Shown in pieces: positions 46,359-56,760 of a stretch of DNA of 64,000 nt. Source of the DNA: CAVQGZ01 sp963714455 (GTDB lineage: Bacteria; Actinomycetota; Actinomycetes; Jiangellales; Jiangellaceae); the NCBI GenBank assembly GCA_963714455.1, contig CAVQON010000014.1, positions 1-64,000 on the forward strand, in the 5' to 3' direction. The notes under the pieces are model-generated. The model had not been told where the DNA came from. It searched no databases and saw only the letters and a program-made list of their open reading frames with translations. A program made the translations under genes and the position numbers. Numbering within the stretch: position 1 is the stretch's first letter; every line of letters starts with the position of its first letter.

Positions 46359-47711
46359 TCACGACTCCTTGTCGGTCGTGCTCTGCCCCCGGGCACCGGG
46401 CTCGACGAGGTCGGCAAGGTCGAGCCGGCGGATCTTTCCCGTCGGGGTGCGCGGCAGCTCGTCGAGCCGGTAGTAGCGCTTCGGTCGCTTGGCGGGAGCC
46501 AGCCGCTGCGCGGCCCAGGCGTGCAGCGCATCGTCGGTGAGGTCGCTGATCACTGCGGCCGACACACGCTGGCCCCAGCGCTCGTCGGCGACGCCGAACA
46601 CCGCGGCCTCGCGCACCCCGGGCAGCTCGGCCAGCGCCGACTCGACCTCGGCCGGGTACACGTTGACCCCGCCGGAGATCACCAGGTCTTCACGCCGGCC
46701 GTCGAGATAGACGTAGCCGTCGGCGTCGATGCGACCGAGGTCGCCGACGGTGAAGGAGTCCCCACGCCAGACTGCGGCGGTGCGCTCGGGGTCACGCCAG
46801 TAGGTGAACCGCGCGAACTCCGGTACCGCGCACCACAGGTGTCCGGCGTCGTCGACGCGCATCGTGCGACCGGGCCGGGCCCGCCCGACTGTCGTGGGCC
46901 GAGCCCGCCATTCCTCGCCGGAGCAGGCGGTGAACTGGCCCTCGGTCGAGCCGTAGAACTCCCACACCGAGCCGGCGGGAAAGGCGTCCAGGGTGGCCCG
47001 CTTCACCGGCTCCGGGCAGGCGGCGCCGGCGTGGGCGAGCAGTCGGAACGAGTCGGTGCGCGGCATCCCGACGTCGAGCAACCGGGTGAGATGGGCGGGC
47101 ACGACGAACGTCGACGTGGGTCGGTAGCTCTCGACGGCGGCGGCCCAGGAGGAGGCGTCGAAGGGGCCCGGCAGCATCACCGACCCGCCACTGAGCAGGG
47201 TCGTGATCGCGAACCTCAGCGGCGCCGAGTGGTGCAGGGGGGAGGCGACGAGGTGCCGGTCGTCAGCGGTGATCTGCCAGAAGTCGCGCTCGTCGGCGAA
47301 GAGGGCCGCCGCGCTCGTTTCGTCCAGAAGCCCGCTCGCCACGCCCTTCGGCCGGCCGGTCGTGCCGCTGGTGAAGTGCATCGGACGTGCCTGCGGGAGC
47401 GGGGCCATCTCAACCGGGCTGCGTGGCCCGTCCAGCAGCTCGGCGAGGGTGGTGGGGGAGTCGAGCACGAGTGCCGGGTCGGCGTCGGCCACCAGGGGGG
47501 CGCGTTCGTGCTCGGTGAGCGCCGGGTCGAGCGGTACCGGCACGACACCGGACTGAAGTGCGCCGACGACGGTGGCCAGGTAGTCGCCCGACCCCCGCAG
47601 CAGCAACGCCACCCGGTCGCCGCGGGCGAGCCCACGGGCGCGAAGCGCCTCCGCCGCCTGGGCCGCTCGGTCACGAGCAGCGCGGCTGGTGACGAGCTCT
47701 GGTTCACTCAT
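46359..47711 (-). CDS. AMP-dependent acyl-CoA synthetase/ligase
   Basis: 450 residues of the ANL adenylate-forming superfamily: P-loop HFTSGTTGRPKGV, the EFYGSTEG motif, VGDLGRIDADGYVYLDGR with the ADP-binding Asp, hinge GRREDLVISGGVNVYPAEVE, and catalytic Lys near the end in RTPTGKIRRL. The ATG is preceded by an optimal AAGGAGGT site. Activates a carboxylic acid to its CoA thioester; substrate not determinable. It is shorter than typical 500-550-residue members, at the N-terminus. Divergent from the lipoprotein at 47783. Confidence 0.92.
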   Translation of the reverse strand: MSEPELVTSRAARDRAAQAAEALRARGLARGDRVALLLRGSGDYLATVVGALQSGVVPVPLDPALTEHERAPLVADADPALVLDSPTTLAELLDGPRSPVEMAPLPQARPMHFTSGTTGRPKGVASGLLDETSAAALFADERDFWQITADDRHLVASPLHHSAPLRFAITTLLSGGSVMLPGPFDASSWAAAVESYRPTSTFVVPAHLTRLLDVGMPRTDSFRLLAHAGAACPEPVKRATLDAFPAGSVWEFYGSTEGQFTACSGEEWRARPTTVGRARPGRTMRVDDAGHLWCAVPEFARFTYWRDPERTAAVWRGDSFTVGDLGRIDADGYVYLDGRREDLVISGGVNVYPAEVESALAELPGVREAAVFGVADERWGQRVSAAVISDLTDDALHAWAAQRLAPAKRPKRYYRLDELPRTPTGKIRRLDLADLVEPGARGQSTTDKES

Positions 47712-47770
47712 CGCGACCTCCTTGTCGAACACGCGGGCCTGCTCACCGAGGCAGTGTCGGAGCCGTCGCC

Positions 47771-47776
47771 TACCGT
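47771..47776 (+). promoter_or_regulatory. -10 box, leaderless promoter of the lipoprotein-coaE unit
   Basis: TACCGT ends six bases before ATG 47783; no ribosome binding site. Confidence 0.5.
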
Positions 47777-47782
47777 GGTCGA

Positions 47783-48475
47783 ATGAGCACTCGGCGGCGT
47801 CGCACGTGGCGCGAGAGGGTCCGACGACCAGGTCGGCTCGGCGTCCTCACCGTAGCGGGGCTGTCCGTCGCCCTGGCGGGCTGCTCGACCGACGACGGGT
47901 CTGACCCGGCGATCGATCTGCTGTTCAGCCCGGACGCGACACCGACCGACAGCGCGTCGCCGTCGCCCACGCCGAGCGTCGCGGCAGGGCTTCCGGAGTT
48001 TCCAGACGACTGCGCGGCTCTCGTCCCGGCCGCCGATGTCGCAGCGGTGCTCGCGGTACCGCTGCCCGGTGACACCACCTTCGTGTTCGCCGACGAGCTG
48101 CCCGACATCGGCCGCGTCGCACGCGTCACCTGCGGGTACGGCGTGGGGACGGGGCGAGGACCCGGCCCGGCCGTGGAGATCACGGTCAACGAGTACGAGT
48201 CCCAAGAAGCGGCGCAGAGCCGCATCGAGCTCACGCTGCAGGCCGCCGCCGAACGTGGCAACGAGGTGTCCGAGCAGGGTGTCGGGCCGTACGAGGGCTG
48301 GGTGATCTCCGATCGCCGAGACGTGTCCCTCGTGGTCGATGCCGGCGAGCGCACGCTGGTGGTGACCATGAAGCGCGGGCTCGTCGATGCGGCGGCCGAG
48401 CCTGTCGTCCTCACCCAGCTCGCCGGCCGCGCGCTCGGGGTGCCGATGGCGACCGTCGAGCCACCCTCGCCATGA
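47783..48475 (+). CDS. lipoprotein of unknown function
   Basis: 230 residues: an Arg-rich N-terminus (STRRRRTWRERVRRPGRLG), a hydrophobic stretch and lipobox ALAGC (Cys about 34), a Thr/Ser/Pro linker, and a folded domain (about 75-225) that includes CAALVPAADVAAVL and VARVTCGYGVG with two Cys that could pair. The domain resembles the DUF3558-like lipoproteins of actinomycetes in outline, but I am not sure of that family. Coupled to coaE by a four-base overlap. Confidence 0.75.
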   Translation: MSTRRRRTWRERVRRPGRLGVLTVAGLSVALAGCSTDDGSDPAIDLLFSPDATPTDSASPSPTPSVAAGLPEFPDDCAALVPAADVAAVLAVPLPGDTTFVFADELPDIGRVARVTCGYGVGTGRGPGPAVEITVNEYESQEAAQSRIELTLQAAAERGNEVSEQGVGPYEGWVISDRRDVSLVVDAGERTLVVTMKRGLVDAAAEPVVLTQLAGRALGVPMATVEPPSP

Positions 48476-49251
48476 CCGGGGCGCAGCGCCACGCGGCGAC
48501 CGACTCGTCGACGCGGCCTACGCGGGTGGGACTCACCGGTGGTATCGGGGCGGGAAAGAGTGCGGTGTCGTCCCTGCTCGCCGAGAGCGGGGCGACCATC
48601 GTGGACGCCGACTCCCTGGCCCGAGAGGTGGTCGCACCCGGTAGCGAGGGCCTCGCCGAGATCGAGGCGGCCTTCGGTCCCGGCGTGCTCGACAGCAACC
48701 AGGGCTTGGACCGCGCTGCCATGGCCGAGATGGTGTTCGCCGACCCGACGGCTCGGCAGCGCCTGGAGGCGATCATCCACCCCCGCGTGCGCGCACGGGC
48801 CGCACAGATCGAGGCCCAGGCCCGGGCCGCCGACCCCCACGCCGTCGTCGTCCATGACGTCCCGCTGCTGGTCGAGACCGGGCAGCAGGGTGACTACGAC
48901 CTCGTGCTCGTGGTGGACGTGCCGGTTGCTGTGCAGGTGGAGCGGCTGGCGTCGTCGCGAGGCATGAGCGAGGCCGAGGCTCGTGGGCGCATCGCGGCCC
49001 AGGCTGGTCGCGACGAGAGGCTGGCCGCAGCTGACGTCGTGATCGACAACAGCGGTACCCGCGACGACCTGGCGCGCCGCGTCGCCGCAGTCTGGGACAA
49101 GCACCTAGCATGCGGACGTCCCGACTGGCGGGACGCCGGTCCCGAGTCGAGGGACATGACTGTGAGAGGGGACGACCATGTCGATCACTGCTGGCGAGTC
49201 ACGCTCGAGCGGTCGCGGACCGGGTGGGACATCGTCTCGGCATCTTGCTGA
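48472..49251 (+). CDS. coaE: dephospho-CoA kinase
   Basis: Phosphorylates dephospho-CoA, the last step of CoA synthesis. Walker A GLTGGIGAGKSAV, the substrate-site VDADSLAREVVAPG, HPRVRARA and DVPLLVETG are all present. The family usually ends near VWDKHLA (about residue 212). Here the frame runs 47 residues further with no family resemblance and overlaps the next gene by 74 bases. Either the natural stop has been lost by an indel or this is a lineage-specific tail. ATG 48472 overlaps the lipoprotein stop. Confidence 0.93.
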   Translation: MTGAQRHAATDSSTRPTRVGLTGGIGAGKSAVSSLLAESGATIVDADSLAREVVAPGSEGLAEIEAAFGPGVLDSNQGLDRAAMAEMVFADPTARQRLEAIIHPRVRARAAQIEAQARAADPHAVVVHDVPLLVETGQQGDYDLVLVVDVPVAVQVERLASSRGMSEAEARGRIAAQAGRDERLAAADVVIDNSGTRDDLARRVAAVWDKHLACGRPDWRDAGPESRDMTVRGDDHVDHCWRVTLERSRTGWDIVSASC

Positions 49252-49764
49252 TCATCGCGGGGGTCGTGGTGCTCGGCAACGCCGTGATCGCGACGGCGCG
49301 TCTCGGTCTTCTTCCTCGGGCTGGCTGGCTGTGATCGGCGGGATCGTCGGTCTGGTCGCTGGGCTCTTCCGCATCGGCAAGGGCGGGTTCTGGCCGGCGA
49401 TCATCTCCGGTGCGCTGCTGCTGGTGCTCGGCATCGTCATCCTGCGCAACCCCGTGGCGTCCGCCGTGGCGCTGACGCTGCTGGCCGGCACGCTCTTCCT
49501 GATGGGCGGGGTGCTCCGGCTCGTCGCGGCGTTCCAGATCGACCAGAACCGCTGGATCATGGTGTTCTCCGGCTGGTCTCCCTCTTCCTCGGCGGCCTCG
49601 TCGTGTTCAACCTGCTTCGAGGCGACGTTCGTGCTGCTCGGCGTGCTGATCGGCGTCCAGGCACTCGTGGACGGCTCACGCTGCTGGTTCTCGGTCGCTG
49701 GCGCGTCATCGACAACCGGGTGCAGGACGATGAGACGACGGCCACCGAGGTCGCCAGGTCGTGA
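49178..49764 (+). pseudogene. DUF308/HdeD-like membrane protein, multiply frameshifted
   Basis: Conceptually a six-helix protein of about 190 residues. Piecing frames together gives a plausible sequence: HRLGILLIIAGVVVLGN, then GWLAVIGGIVGLVAGLFRIG and FWPAIISGALLLVLGIVILR, then EATFVLLGVLIGVQALVDG and RWRVIDNRVQ. Shifts fall near 49200, 49300, 49318, 49571, 49617 and 49674; at 49571 and 49674 restoring one C of a CC pair mends the frame. A good site (GAGAGGGG) precedes ATG 49178. HdeD-like proteins are stress-associated membrane proteins. Real decay and sequence error cannot be told apart here. Confidence 0.75.
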
Positions 49765-49790
49765 CCGGGCGGCGTGTCGCACCCCCGACG

Positions 49791-49796
49791 TACCGT
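49791..49796 (+). promoter_or_regulatory. -10 box, leaderless promoter of uvrB
   Basis: TACCGT ends seven bases before GTG 49804. No LexA-type box is visible near it. Confidence 0.55.
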
Positions 49797-49803
49797 GTGA
49801 GGC

Positions 49804-51918
<2,115 letters not shown>

Positions 51919-51953
51919 TCCCCGGCGGGCCGACCCGCTGCTGAACGACCAGG

Positions 51954-52622
51954 ATGGTCGCGATGGCCATCTTCGACGGACTCGTGACGATCCTGCCGGT
52001 CACCGCGAGCACCCTCACAATCGCTCTCGTCCTGCTGATCCTGGTCGGTAAGGGTGGCGTTCGCTCAGGTGCCGCGCTCGTCGTGGGCTGGTTCGTCGGA
52101 GCCTGGGCCGTCCTGCTGCTCGCCATGCTGGGCGTGCTGACCTTCGTGCCGCAGGCCTCCGACGGGCTGACACCGACGGTGCAGGCGGTGATCGGCGTGG
52201 TGGCGATCACCCTGGGTCTGGCCGTGCTGGTTCGCCGGCGGGTGCGACCGCAGGCAGGCAGCCGGGAGCAGGCACGGCTGGCCACTCTCGCCGACTCGCT
52301 GAGCCCACGCCGCTCGCTCGTGCTCGGCTTCGTACTTGCCGGTGCCAGCCCGCGGCAGTGGCTGTTCCTCGTGCCGGCGGCCACCCTGTTCACCCAGGCA
52401 GACGTCACGGGCGGGGTCGTCGTCCTGCCGGTGCTGGGCGCGCTCGTGGCAACCCTCGGTGTCGCCACTCCGGTCGTAGTCGCACTGGCCGTGCGGCGAC
52501 GCCGTCCGCTGGCCCTGGAGCAGGCACGGGCCTGGTGGGTGGGTCAGGGCGACCTGGTGGGCGCTGGAGCGGCCACGGTGGTGGGAGTGCTCTTCGTGAT
52601 CGCCGCGGCGACCGGTCGCTGA
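51954..52622 (+). CDS. GAP/Sap-family membrane protein (LysE-like)
   Basis: 222 residues, about six helices. The pattern LPVTASTLTIALVLLILVGKG...SGAALVVGWFVGAWAVLLL and ...DSLSPRRSLVLGFVLAGASPRQWLFLVPAA matches the GAP family (peptidoglycolipid-addressing proteins, LysE-like transporter fold). In mycobacteria such proteins act with MMPL transporters in moving glycolipids. Two nearby ATG codons (51954, 51963) could start it. The gene stands alone here, 35 bases after uvrB. Family call is moderate. Confidence 0.68.
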   Translation: MVAMAIFDGLVTILPVTASTLTIALVLLILVGKGGVRSGAALVVGWFVGAWAVLLLAMLGVLTFVPQASDGLTPTVQAVIGVVAITLGLAVLVRRRVRPQAGSREQARLATLADSLSPRRSLVLGFVLAGASPRQWLFLVPAATLFTQADVTGGVVVLPVLGALVATLGVATPVVVALAVRRRRPLALEQARAWWVGQGDLVGAGAATVVGVLFVIAAATGR

Positions 52623-52671
52623 CCGTCCCCATCGGACGCGCGCGAGGTGCGCCCGACACCGTTCGGTCGCC

Positions 52672-52677
52672 TAGATT
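52672..52677 (+). promoter_or_regulatory. -10 box, leaderless promoter of the TerC-family gene
   Basis: TAGATT ends six bases before GTG 52684; no ribosome binding site. Confidence 0.5.
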
Positions 52678-52683
52678 GGTCGG

Positions 52684-53757
52684 GTGCTCGACGTCCCCCT
52701 CGCCGTCTGGGCCGCCACGATTGCGGGGATCATCCTGCTCCTGGCGATCGACTTCGTCGTGGGCCGCAACCCCCACGACGTCTCCATGCGCGAGGCGACC
52801 CTGTGGTCGGTGTTCTACGTCGGCATCGCGATCGCGTTCGGCATCGGCGTGTGGACCGTGGCCGGCGGCGAGTTCGGCCAGCAGTACTTCGCCGCGTGGC
52901 TGGTCGAGAAGAGCCTGTCGGTCGACAACCTCTTCATCTTCTTGCTCATCTTCGCCCGCTTCGCCGTGCCTTCCGAGCTTCAGCAGCGCGCCCTGCTGAT
53001 CGGGGTCGCGCTGGCGCTGGTCATGCGCGCAGCGTTCATCGCCGTCGGCGCCGCCGCCCTGGAGTACTTCGCGTTCACCTTCGTGATCTTCGGCGCGTTC
53101 CTCATCTGGACGGCGTGGGGCATCTTCAAGCACCGCAACGAAGACGCCGATCTCGACGAGAACGCGGTGATGCGCTTCGCGCGCAAGAGGTTTCGGGTCA
53201 CCACCGACTTCCACGGCAACAAGCTGAGCGTCCGGCACCAGGGTCGGCGCTACGTCACACCGATGTTCCTGGTGCTGATCGCCATCGGGACGACCGACCT
53301 GCTGTTCGCGCTCGACTCCATCCCGGCCACGTTCGGCGTGACCCAGATTCCCTACCTCGTCTTCGCGGCGAACGCGTTCGCCCTGCTCGGCCTGCGGGCG
53401 CTGTTCTTCGTGCTGCACAACCTGCTCGACAAGCTCGTGTACCTGGCGATCGGCCTGTCGGTCATCCTCGCCTTCATCGGGGTCAAGCTCATACTCACCT
53501 TCTTGCACGAGATCAACCCCGACACCTTCCCAGAGATCTCCACCGTCGCGTCCCTCGTCGTGATCTTCGCGGTGCTGACGATCACCACGGTGGCCTCGCT
53601 GCTGGCGGTGCGCCTCGACCCCACGGCCCGCGCACACACCGGCGCCATCGCCGGCCACGGCCCGACCACGACCGTCGCCGAGGCTGCCTCGGTCAGCACT
53701 GGCAAGGTAAACGGTGCTGGTCCCGGCGCCGGCACGGGCGACGACGCGTCCGGCTGA
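52684..53757 (+). CDS. TerC/Alx-family membrane protein
   Basis: 357 residues, eight to nine helices, with the family landmarks EKSLSVDNLFIFLLIF (two conserved acidic residues in the membrane) and IGTTDLLFALDSIPATFGV. The family includes TerC and the manganese exporters Alx and MeeF-type, so metal-ion (Mn2+) export is the likely activity. A low-complexity cytoplasmic tail (about 315-357) ends the protein. Convergent with the MBL gene, three bases between stops. Confidence 0.92.
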   Translation: MLDVPLAVWAATIAGIILLLAIDFVVGRNPHDVSMREATLWSVFYVGIAIAFGIGVWTVAGGEFGQQYFAAWLVEKSLSVDNLFIFLLIFARFAVPSELQQRALLIGVALALVMRAAFIAVGAAALEYFAFTFVIFGAFLIWTAWGIFKHRNEDADLDENAVMRFARKRFRVTTDFHGNKLSVRHQGRRYVTPMFLVLIAIGTTDLLFALDSIPATFGVTQIPYLVFAANAFALLGLRALFFVLHNLLDKLVYLAIGLSVILAFIGVKLILTFLHEINPDTFPEISTVASLVVIFAVLTITTVASLLAVRLDPTARAHTGAIAGHGPTTTVAEAASVSTGKVNGAGPGAGTGDDASG

Positions 53758-53760
53758 GGG

Positions 53761-54411
53761 CTACCAGCCGCGCTCGCGCCACTGCGCCAGGCTGGGCCGC
53801 TCGTTGCCGAGAACGGTGTCGTCCCCGTGGCCGGGGTAGACCCAGGTCTCGTCCGGCAGTCGGTCGAACACCTTGGCGACCACGTTGCCGTACAGGGTCG
53901 GGAACGTCTCGCTCGTCGTCTTGCCCACGCCGCCGGGGAACAGCCCGTCGCCGGTGAACAGGTGCGGGGTGCCCTGCGGGTCGTCGTAGAGCAGGGCGAT
54001 CGAGCCGGGCGTGTGCCCGCCCAGGTGGATGACCGTCAGTGCGCAGGTGCCGACGGTCACCGTGTCGCCGTCGTGAACCACGACGGCGGTAGGCACGGCG
54101 ATCGCCCTGGCGTCGTCGGAGTGGGCGACCGTGGTGGCGCCGGTGGCGGCGACGACGTCGGCGAGCGCGCCCCAGTGGTCGTGGTGGCTGTGCGTCGTCA
54201 CGACCGTCACGAGCGGACCGTCACCGACGGTGGCGAGCAGGCGCTCGGGCTCGGCTGCCGCGTCGATCAGCAGCTCGGCGCCGGTGTCGCGGCACCGCAC
54301 GAAGTACGCGTTGTTGTCCATCGGTCCGACGGAGACCTTGGTGACGATGAGGTGCGCGAGCTCGCGCACGTCCGGGGGTCCGCCCGGGGTGACGGTTCCG
54401 TGGTAGGTCAC
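53761..54411 (-). CDS. MBL-fold metallo-hydrolase (glyoxalase II-like)
   Basis: 216 residues with the zinc-binding motif THSHHDHWG, a second-shell His in LGGHTPGSIALL, the metal-bridging Asp in FTGDGLFPGGVG and the C-terminal YPGHGDDT. Typical of glyoxalase II-like thioester hydrolases. The GTG start follows AGGAG at four bases; the longer upstream frame would overlap the neighbour. Only 16 bases separate it from the isomerase gene upstream, so the two form an operon and may share a mycothiol-linked detoxification role (inference). Confidence 0.9.
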   Translation of the reverse strand: MTYHGTVTPGGPPDVRELAHLIVTKVSVGPMDNNAYFVRCRDTGAELLIDAAAEPERLLATVGDGPLVTVVTTHSHHDHWGALADVVAATGATTVAHSDDARAIAVPTAVVVHDGDTVTVGTCALTVIHLGGHTPGSIALLYDDPQGTPHLFTGDGLFPGGVGKTTSETFPTLYGNVVAKVFDRLPDETWVYPGHGDDTVLGNERPSLAQWRERGW

Positions 54412-54427
54412 AGGTCTCCTGTCGTGG

Positions 54428-55168
54428 TCAGAACCAGGGCGGCAGCGCGGGAAGGGGGCCTGGCGGGTCGACGTGCAGACCCTCACCGGACGAGCGTCCG
54501 GTGAGCCAGGCCAGCAGCGCCGGCGAGGGACCGGCAACGCTCGTGCGAGCAGCGGGGTCGCCGGAGGCGCCGGCCCAGTCACCGTCGAGTGCGTCCAAGG
54601 CCATGGGCGGGACGTCCTCGCGGGTCAGGTAGTGCTCGCTGCTCTCGGTGAGAAGGCGATCGACCAGCTCGGGCGACCAGTGGGCGGGCGTGTACGCGCC
54701 GGCGAGGTCGACGTTGTGCACCTCCTGCTCCACGAGTCGCCGCCAGGCCAGCTCACCTGCGGCGATCTCCCGCCCCCGGGCCGCGACGCCGAGCCGTACC
54801 GTCGTCGCCTGCTGCGCGGGGTCGAGCTGATCTGCGGCGGCGACGAAGGCATCGGTTGCCTCGCGCAGCCGCGTCGCGAGCGTCGCGGCCCCCACTCCGG
54901 TGGCGCCGTCGATACCGGCGTCCTTCTGCTGCTGGTCGGCGTACTGCGGGGTGATGGTGCCGGTGCGCGCCCAGACCACGAGCCGAGCGAGGCCCTCGGC
55001 GTTGCCGATCAGGTGCCCAACCACCTGGGCTCGCGTCCACCCCGGCAGCAGGCTGGGGCCGCCCAGCGCATCGTCGTCGAGCAACGTCACGTCGTGGACG
55101 AGCTGGTCGGCTGACGCGCGCACGAGGTCGAGGTCGTGCACGAAGCCGGCAGGCGGGGGTGCGCTCAC
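54428..55168 (-). CDS. maleylpyruvate isomerase family mycothiol-dependent enzyme
   Basis: 246 residues with a DinB-like four-helix bundle: SLLPGWTRAQVVGHLIGNAEGLARLV near the N-terminus gives the first metal His; ELAWRRLVEQEVHNVDLAGAY gives the second Glu/His set, and the SSEHYL and LLAWLTGRSSG region closes the C-terminal domain. Members use mycothiol as cofactor, which points to an actinomycete host. True substrate unknown; maleylpyruvate is only the founding example. GTG 55168 is seven bases from a -10 box. Confidence 0.87.
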   Translation of the reverse strand: MSAPPPAGFVHDLDLVRASADQLVHDVTLLDDDALGGPSLLPGWTRAQVVGHLIGNAEGLARLVVWARTGTITPQYADQQQKDAGIDGATGVGAATLATRLREATDAFVAAADQLDPAQQATTVRLGVAARGREIAAGELAWRRLVEQEVHNVDLAGAYTPAHWSPELVDRLLTESSEHYLTREDVPPMALDALDGDWAGASGDPAARTSVAGPSPALLAWLTGRSSGEGLHVDPPGPLPALPPWF

Positions 55169-55175
55169 GACCACG

Positions 55176-55181
55176 ACGCTA
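55176..55181 (-). promoter_or_regulatory. -10 box, leaderless promoter of the isomerase-MBL operon
   Basis: TAGCGT on the minus strand, seven bases before GTG 55168. Confidence 0.5.
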
Positions 55182-55309
55182 CCCAGCCTGAGACGACGCG
55201 GGAAGCGATCGCCGCGTCAAGGTCAGCAGAGAGGCGGGTCGGTCATGGCCGCCCGTCGTTCCTTCGATCTGGCTGGGGACAGGGGGTTGTGGCGAGCAGC
55301 GGTGGATGG

Positions 55310-55315
55310 CATGAT
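55310..55315 (+). promoter_or_regulatory. weak -10 box of the HNH endonuclease gene
   Basis: CATGAT ends six bases before ATG 55322 and touches the SOS box, so LexA would block polymerase directly. Confidence 0.4.
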
Positions 55316-55331
55316 TCGAACATGCGTTCGA
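55316..55331. promoter_or_regulatory. LexA-type SOS box
   Basis: TCGAAC-ATGC-GTTCGA, a perfect match to the actinobacterial/Gram-positive LexA consensus half-sites, extended to an 18-bp perfect dyad by flanking T and A. It spans the ATG at 55322. Confidence 0.85.
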
Positions 55332-56716
55332 ACAATCCGGTGGAGATGGGTCGCACGCTGCACGGCGTCCTCGACGCACTCCTCGCCTGCGACCTGACCG
55401 GTCTGTCGGCGAGCGAGCACTCCGAGCTCGTGACGAGCCTGGTCGCCGTTGAGCAGCGGCTGCATGCGGCGACGCTGGACGCAGTCGCGGCGTTCGACGC
55501 CGCCGACGTGGCGTCGTCGTCGCGGCACCGCACCACCAAGCGGTGGTTGGAGCACCGCACCCGCCTGTCGCCAGGGTCGGCCTCTCGGCTGGCGGCGACG
55601 TCACGGGCGCTGCGCGACCACCTGCCGGCCACGCGGGATGCCCTCGCCTCGGGCCGCGTGACGGCTGCGCACGTCAGCGCGATCGCTCGCGTGGTGCGAA
55701 CCGTCGGCGCCGAGCATGCGAGCACCGCGGAGCCCATCCTCCTCGACCTGGCTCGCCGCTTCGACCCTGCCGTCGTCGCCCGCGCCACGTCGGCCATCTT
55801 CGCCGAGGTCGACCCGGCCGGGGCCGAGAAGGCGCTGCAGGCGGCCTACGAGAAGCGCGGGCTGACGCTGTCGGTCGTCGGCGAGCACGGCTACCTCGAC
55901 GGCGTCTTCGACCTGGAGTCGACCGAGATGATCCGCACCGCACTTCAGCCGCTGATGACGAAGAACGGGCCCGACGACCGTCGCTCTGTGCCACAGCTAC
56001 GCGCCGACGCCTTGCTCGACGTGTTCGGCAGGCACCTCGACACCGCTGACGACGTGCCGAGCGTCGGCGGGCATCGCCCGCACCTGAGCGTCGTGATCGA
56101 CGCCGCGCAGCTTCCCCCGGCCGACGTGGTCGACGTGGGCGATGCGGGCGACGCGGGCGATGCGGGCGACGCGGATTCCACACCGCGCGGCTGGGCGGGC
56201 ACGATCACGTTGCCGTGGACGGGGGCCGCCGTGCCCGCATCGGTCGCCCGCCGATGGGCCTGCCACGCGACGATCACCCCGCTGGTGGCGCGGCTGCTCG
56301 GGCGTCGCCGAGGCGCGTCCGGCCCTCCACCGGGCGTTGCAGTCGACCCGGCCTGGCTTCCGATGGCCGTCGGGCGTACCCAGCGCACCGCGACCGCCGG
56401 CCAGCTCAAGGCGCTGACCGTGCGCGACGGCGGGTGCATCCATCCCGGATGCTCCCGGACCGCGGCCTACTGCGACGCCCATCACGTCGTGCACTGGGCC
56501 GACGGTGGTCCAACAGATGTGCCCAACATGGTGCTGCTCTGTCGCCATCATCACCGCACGCTGCACCAGGGGCAGTGGGCGATCCATCCCGACCCGGGCA
56601 CGCCTGGACTGTTCTGGACCACCGACAGCGATGGGCTGCACCAGGCGCAGACGAGCACCGACCGGTCCCCGCCGCCTGCCCGAACCGCCGCCGGTGACCG
56701 GGTCCGCGCAGCGTGA
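55322..56716 (+). CDS. DUF222/13E12-type HNH endonuclease
   Basis: 464 residues: a helical DUF222 domain (about 5-290; LVAVEQRLHAATLDAVAAFDA, LEHRTRLSPGSASRLAATSRALR, LASGRVTAAHVSAIARVV), a low-complexity VGDAGDAGDAGDA insert near residue 275, and a C-terminal HNH domain (CIHPGCSRTAAYCDAHHVVHWADGG, NMVLLCRHHHRTLH) with two CxxC-like Cys pairs for zinc. These proteins are abundant in actinomycetes; target and biological role are unknown. A LexA box at the start implies induction by DNA damage. uvrA follows within 45 bases. Confidence 0.93.
   Translation: MRSNNPVEMGRTLHGVLDALLACDLTGLSASEHSELVTSLVAVEQRLHAATLDAVAAFDAADVASSSRHRTTKRWLEHRTRLSPGSASRLAATSRALRDHLPATRDALASGRVTAAHVSAIARVVRTVGAEHASTAEPILLDLARRFDPAVVARATSAIFAEVDPAGAEKALQAAYEKRGLTLSVVGEHGYLDGVFDLESTEMIRTALQPLMTKNGPDDRRSVPQLRADALLDVFGRHLDTADDVPSVGGHRPHLSVVIDAAQLPPADVVDVGDAGDAGDAGDADSTPRGWAGTITLPWTGAAVPASVARRWACHATITPLVARLLGRRRGASGPPPGVAVDPAWLPMAVGRTQRTATAGQLKALTVRDGGCIHPGCSRTAAYCDAHHVVHWADGGPTDVPNMVLLCRHHHRTLHQGQWAIHPDPGTPGLFWTTDSDGLHQAQTSTDRSPPPARTAAGDRVRAA
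56138..56173. repeat. four tandem 9-bp repeats inside the HNH gene
   Basis: GGCGAYGCG repeated four times (equally two perfect 18-bp copies), coding for GDA repeats. Length changes would keep the frame, so copy number may vary between strains. Confidence 0.85.
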
Positions 56717-56747
56717 CTGCCGGCGCGACGCTGTCCAGCGGCCCGCC

Positions 56748-56753
56748 TACCCT
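56748..56753 (+). promoter_or_regulatory. -10 box, leaderless promoter of uvrA
   Basis: TACCCT ends seven bases before GTG 56761, which favours that start over GTG 56713. Confidence 0.55.
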
Positions 56754-56760
56754 GTCAGCC

